Positions 60,893-64,000 of a stretch of 64,000 bases of DNA are shown piece by piece. Location of the stretch: contig NZ_SPUJ01000005.1 in NCBI RefSeq assembly GCF_004522105.1, positions 1-64,000 of the forward strand. Reading direction: 5' to 3'. Position 1 is the first letter of the stretch, and each line of letters opens with the position of its first letter. The notes beneath the pieces were generated by a model, which had not been told where the DNA came from, made no database searches, and saw only the letters and a list, made by a program, of their open reading frames with translations. The translations under genes and the position numbers were made by a program. Source of the stretch: Nocardioides sp. 1609 (GTDB taxonomy: Bacteria > Actinomycetota > Actinomycetes > Propionibacteriales > Nocardioidaceae).

Positions 60893-61795
60893 GTGGTCGT
60901 CGTGACCACCCTCGCCCCCACGACCTCGACCCACGGCGCCCGCACCGGCACGTCGTTCGCGGTCGTGTCCATGCTCTGCGTGCAGCTGGGGCTGGCGGTC
61001 TCCGTCGGCCTTCTCGACCACCTCGGCACGCAGGGGACGGCGTGGTTGCGCCTGACCTGGGCGGCCGTGATCCTGCTGCTGGTCGTGCGGCCGCGCCGGG
61101 TCCAGTTCAGCGCCGCGGCGCTGCGCTCGTGCGTGCTGCTCGGCGTGGCCACCGGCGGCGTGACGATGCTCTTCATGGAGGCGGTGGCCCGGCTCCCGCT
61201 CGGCACCGCCAGCGCCCTGGAGTTCCTCGGTCCGCTGGGCGTCGCGGTCCTGCGCGGGCGTGGCGCCAGGATCGTCTGGCCGGCGCTCGCCGCGGCCGGG
61301 GTCCTGCTGCTCACCGAGCCGTGGAGCGGGGGAGCCGACCCGGTCGGGGTCGCCTTCGCACTCGGTGCCGCCGCCTGCTGGGCGGCCTACATCCTGCTGA
61401 CCCAGCGCGCCGGCGACCAGGTCGAGGGGCTGACCGCGCTCGCGGTCTCGATGCCGGTCGCCGCGCTCACCGCGACGGCGTTCGGTGGGGCCTCGGTCGT
61501 CGCCGACCTGACCCCTGAGCTCGTCCTGGCCGGGCTGGGGCTGGCGGTGCTGCTGCCCGTCGTCCCGTTCGCGCTCGAGCTGCTCGCGCTGCGCCGGCTC
61601 ACGACCGCGGCGTTCGGCACCCTGATGGCGCTCGAGCCCGCGTTCGCGCTGCTCATCGGGTTCGTCGCCCTGCACCAGGTGCCCGGCTGGCTCGCGGTCC
61701 TCGGTGTCGGGTTCGTGGTCGCCGCGGGGGTGGGTGCCGAGCGCACCGGCGCCCGCGAGGTCGTCACAACCCTGCCGCCGTCTCCAGGTTCCTGA
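60893..61795 (+). CDS. EamA/RhtA-family transporter
   Basis: A 300-residue membrane protein with ten hydrophobic helices in two five-helix repeats. FMEAVARLPLGTASALEFLGPLGVAVL and AAFGTLMALEPAFALLIGFVAL are typical of the RhtA branch (threonine/homoserine-like efflux). Several starts are possible (TTG 60878, GTG 60893, GTG 60902); 60893 has a GGGG 6 nt upstream. Divergent from LysR; the 3' end overlaps the convergent WS/DGAT gene by 32 bp. Confidence 0.87.
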   Translation: MVVVTTLAPTTSTHGARTGTSFAVVSMLCVQLGLAVSVGLLDHLGTQGTAWLRLTWAAVILLLVVRPRRVQFSAAALRSCVLLGVATGGVTMLFMEAVARLPLGTASALEFLGPLGVAVLRGRGARIVWPALAAAGVLLLTEPWSGGADPVGVAFALGAAACWAAYILLTQRAGDQVEGLTALAVSMPVAALTATAFGGASVVADLTPELVLAGLGLAVLLPVVPFALELLALRRLTTAAFGTLMALEPAFALLIGFVALHQVPGWLAVLGVGFVVAAGVGAERTGAREVVTTLPPSPGS

Positions 61796-63167
61796 GCTCG
61801 TCGTCGAGGTGGCCGAGCAGCCGCTGCAGGTGCGGGACCGTGCGGCGGCAGCCGGTCAGGCCGAAGGCCATGTTGCCGTCGTAGGACGTGCAGGTGATGT
61901 TGAGCGCCATCCCGTTGATCGGGATCGACAGCGGGTACGAGCCGAGCAGCTGCGCGCCGTTCCAGTAGTGCGTCGAGCGCGGGCCGGGCACGTTGCTGAT
62001 GATGAGGTTGTACGGCGGGCGCACGATGCCCTGCAGCCGCAGCATCGGCGTGAGGATGGCCGGCGCCTGGCCGATCGCGCTCATGGCGAGGATCTGCACC
62101 GGCGTCATCGACGACAGCGCCTCCTTGCCGTCCTTCATCGAGCGGTGGATGGCGCCGAGCCGGCGCGCCGGGTCGGCCTGGTCGGTGGCGAGCTGGACCA
62201 TGACGGCGCCGACGGCGTTGCCGCCCTCGGCGGAGGCGACCTGCGACTGCTTGGCGTTCAGGCCGACCGGCACCATCGCGACCAGCGGGGCGTCGGGGAG
62301 GGCGTCGAGCTCGAGGAGGTAGGTGCGCATCGCGCCCGAGCACATGGCCATCACGACGTCGTTGATCGTGGTGCCCGTCGACCTGCCGATCGCACGGAGC
62401 CGCTCGATCGGCCAGTCCTGCGCGGCGAAGCGGCGCGAGCCGGTGATGCTCTGGTTGAAGATGGTGCGCGGGGCGTGCAGCGACAGCGCCGACGTCTCGT
62501 TGCGGAGTCCCTTGCGGATCGTCTTCACCAGCGCGCCCGGCATGCCGGCGGCCTCGGCGGTGATGCCCATCGCCGAGCGCAGCGCCGTCATCGTGACCTC
62601 GGAGATCCCGCCGTCGTCGGTGACGGCCGGCCCCGGCCCGCGGCTGCTCGGGCGGGCGCCCCACGGCGGCGGCATGTCGCGCTGGTCGGGGTCGGTGCTG
62701 AGCACGCTGGCGAGCAGCCGCATCGCGGAGACGCCGTCGAGGAGCGCGTGGTGCGACTTGGTGTACATCGCGACCCGGCCGTCGCGCAGGCCCTCGATCA
62801 CGTGGGACTCCCACAGCGGGCGCTCCCACGCGAGGCGGGTGCTGTGCAGCCGTGAGCACAGCTCGAGCAGCTCGCGCACCCGGCCGGGCCTCGGCAGCGC
62901 GCTGTGGCGGACGTGGTGCTCGATGTCGAACTGCTCGTCGGGCTTCCAGACGAGCTGGCCGCCGGTGCGCACCGAGCGGTGCGGGTGCTTGAGGAAGAGC
63001 GGGGCCATCTCCTCGGGGCTGCTCATCGCCTGGAACATCTCGCGGACGTAGTTGCGTCCGGCGCCGTCGGGCTTCCTGAACAGCTGCAGACCGCCGACGT
63101 GCATGGGCATGTTGCGGTTCTCGGCGAGCAGGAACCCGGTAGCGGTCGGGTCGATCGGCGTGGCCAC
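61764..63167 (-). CDS. WS/DGAT wax ester synthase/triacylglycerol acyltransferase
   Basis: A 467-residue acyl-CoA:diacylglycerol/fatty-alcohol acyltransferase of the kind that makes storage lipids in actinobacteria. The catalytic HHxxxDG motif is His139-His140...Asp144-Gly145 in KSHHALLDGVS. Further family motifs are PLWESHVIEGL, INDVVMAMCSGAMRTYL, and NLIISNVPGP. The GTG at 63167 with AGGGGG upstream replaces a longer spurious start. Confidence 0.93.
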   Translation of the reverse strand: MATPIDPTATGFLLAENRNMPMHVGGLQLFRKPDGAGRNYVREMFQAMSSPEEMAPLFLKHPHRSVRTGGQLVWKPDEQFDIEHHVRHSALPRPGRVRELLELCSRLHSTRLAWERPLWESHVIEGLRDGRVAMYTKSHHALLDGVSAMRLLASVLSTDPDQRDMPPPWGARPSSRGPGPAVTDDGGISEVTMTALRSAMGITAEAAGMPGALVKTIRKGLRNETSALSLHAPRTIFNQSITGSRRFAAQDWPIERLRAIGRSTGTTINDVVMAMCSGAMRTYLLELDALPDAPLVAMVPVGLNAKQSQVASAEGGNAVGAVMVQLATDQADPARRLGAIHRSMKDGKEALSSMTPVQILAMSAIGQAPAILTPMLRLQGIVRPPYNLIISNVPGPRSTHYWNGAQLLGSYPLSIPINGMALNITCTSYDGNMAFGLTGCRRTVPHLQRLLGHLDDELRNLETAAGL

Positions 63168-63355
63168 GGCGGGGCCCCCTCTGGAGTTGTGCGTCGGCTT
63201 CTCCCGCCGATCCTCGCGCGCTGTGACGGCCTCCACAAGCGCCCACGGGTGGGTGCGGGTTCTCCCTCGACCTGCGGCCGAGGGGTTGTGCCCCCCGGTG
63301 CCGGCGCCCAGGGTCGAGGGGCACCCACCGCCTCGGACACCTCGGGAGATCCCTC

Positions 63356-64000
63356 ATGCCTCGTCGTCTCGTGCTCACCGGACTCGGCGCGTGCGCGGTC
63401 TGGGTCGGCCTCCTCGCCGCCCCGGACGCCGCTCACGCGGAGGACTACTCGGCGCCGCTCGCCGACGCGGTGGCCTCGCTCCCCGTCGCCACCGAGGACC
63501 GGACCGGCTACGACCGCGACGCCTTCCAGCACTGGGTCGACGAGGACGGCGACGGCTGCGACACCCGGGACGAGGTGCTCATCGCGGAGGCCGACGACCC
63601 GGTCACCGTGGGCAGCGGCTGCGCGCTGAGCGGCGGGCGCTGGTTCTCCTACTACGACGGCGTCTCGCAGTCCGCGGCCGGCGACCTCGACATCGACCAC
63701 ATGGTGCCGCTGGCCGAGGCCTGGGACTCCGGCGCCTCCGACTGGACCGCGGCCGAGCGTCGGTCCTACGCCAACGACCTCGGCGACCCGCGGTCGCTCG
63801 TCGGCGTCACCGCGGGGGAGAACCGTTCCAAGAGCGACCAGGACGTCGCCGAGTGGACGCCCGGCCGGGAGCAGTGCCGCTACCTGAGGGAGTTCGTCGC
63901 GGTGAAGGTCCGGTGGGGCCTGTCGGTCGACGGCGCGGAGCAGTCGGCGATGTCGTCGCTGGCCTCCGGGTGCAGCGGCACCGTCACGGTCACGCTCGCG
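63356..64000 (+). CDS. Secreted HNH endonuclease family protein (3' truncated by window)
   Basis: The visible 215 residues start with a signal peptide (cleavage after about Ala28). They then show the GmrSD/DUF1524-like HNH core: GDLDIDHMVPLAEAWDSGASDW and VTAGENRSKSDQDVAEWTPG, with a cysteine pair (CDT...GCALSGG). Such exported nucleases are common in actinobacteria and may digest external DNA. A GGGAG lies before the ATG. The frame is open at the window edge. Confidence 0.88.
   Translation, partial: MPRRLVLTGLGACAVWVGLLAAPDAAHAEDYSAPLADAVASLPVATEDRTGYDRDAFQHWVDEDGDGCDTRDEVLIAEADDPVTVGSGCALSGGRWFSYYDGVSQSAAGDLDIDHMVPLAEAWDSGASDWTAAERRSYANDLGDPRSLVGVTAGENRSKSDQDVAEWTPGREQCRYLREFVAVKVRWGLSVDGAEQSAMSSLASGCSGTVTVTLA

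Overview
The window is very GC-rich, GTG starts are common, and genes are often joined by 1-22 nt overlaps. It carries the conserved actinobacterial block glu ABC transporter - miaB - miaA - dapF - hflX - dinG-like helicase - lexA - nrdR - nrdJ, together with actinobacterial glgC/glgA-type glycogen genes and a WS/DGAT wax-ester/triacylglycerol synthase. I read it as chromosome of a nocardioform high-GC actinobacterium, most likely Nocardioides or a close relative. The genus is an inference from gene content and protein style, not from a search. I found no rRNA, tRNA, CRISPR array, insertion sequence or prophage.

Layout. 1-220 is a Pro/Ala-rich fragment running into a C/G homopolymer-like tract that may be an assembly fault. 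0.25-1.94 kb: gluA-gluB. 2.1-6.9 kb: miaB and miaA around a minus-strand chain of overlapping small genes with a Nudix hydrolase and peptidase E. 7.0-16.4 kb: accessory genes lying between miaA and dapF (Clp-N/HTH protein, two DHFR-like reductases, AraC-DinB protein, DHA2 exporter, M28 peptidase, gamma-glutamyltransferase, PNPOx-like protein). 16.4-34.9 kb: dapF, an SDR, hflX, dinG-like, lexA with a divergent LysM/TM protein under several SOS boxes, a CNT nucleoside transporter, a Mug-like glycosylase, and nrdR-nrdJ behind two NrdR-type boxes exactly 31 bp apart. 34.9-41.4 kb: an accessory island with a VapBC pair beside a broken HNH nuclease gene, two unknown genes, and a divergent NAD/ADP-ribose cluster. 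41.4-50.8 kb: DHA2 exporter with PadR, YbjN-like, NERD, DksA-like, SprT-like and hydrolase genes. 50.8-64 kb: glgA/glgC, a second Mug glycosylase, a NAGPA-type protein, a small metalloprotease, an orphan DNA methyltransferase, TetR and LysR regulators, a WS/DGAT, and a secreted HNH nuclease cut by the window edge.

How the parts work together. LexA, the LysM protein, the DinG-like helicase, the two Mug glycosylases, HflX and NrdR/NrdJ form a DNA-damage, nucleotide and stress theme typical of this chromosomal block. The best candidate for an undescribed system is at 37.2-41.3 kb. There a NrtR-like regulator with a degenerate Nudix box is coupled by a 4-nt overlap to a macro-SIR2 fusion protein. 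It is divergent from an ADP-ribosylglycohydrolase followed by a dual-specificity-type phosphatase. A perfect 14-bp palindrome lies in the shared promoter region. This set could make, sense and remove ADP-ribose signals or modifications, possibly as a stress or defence circuit.
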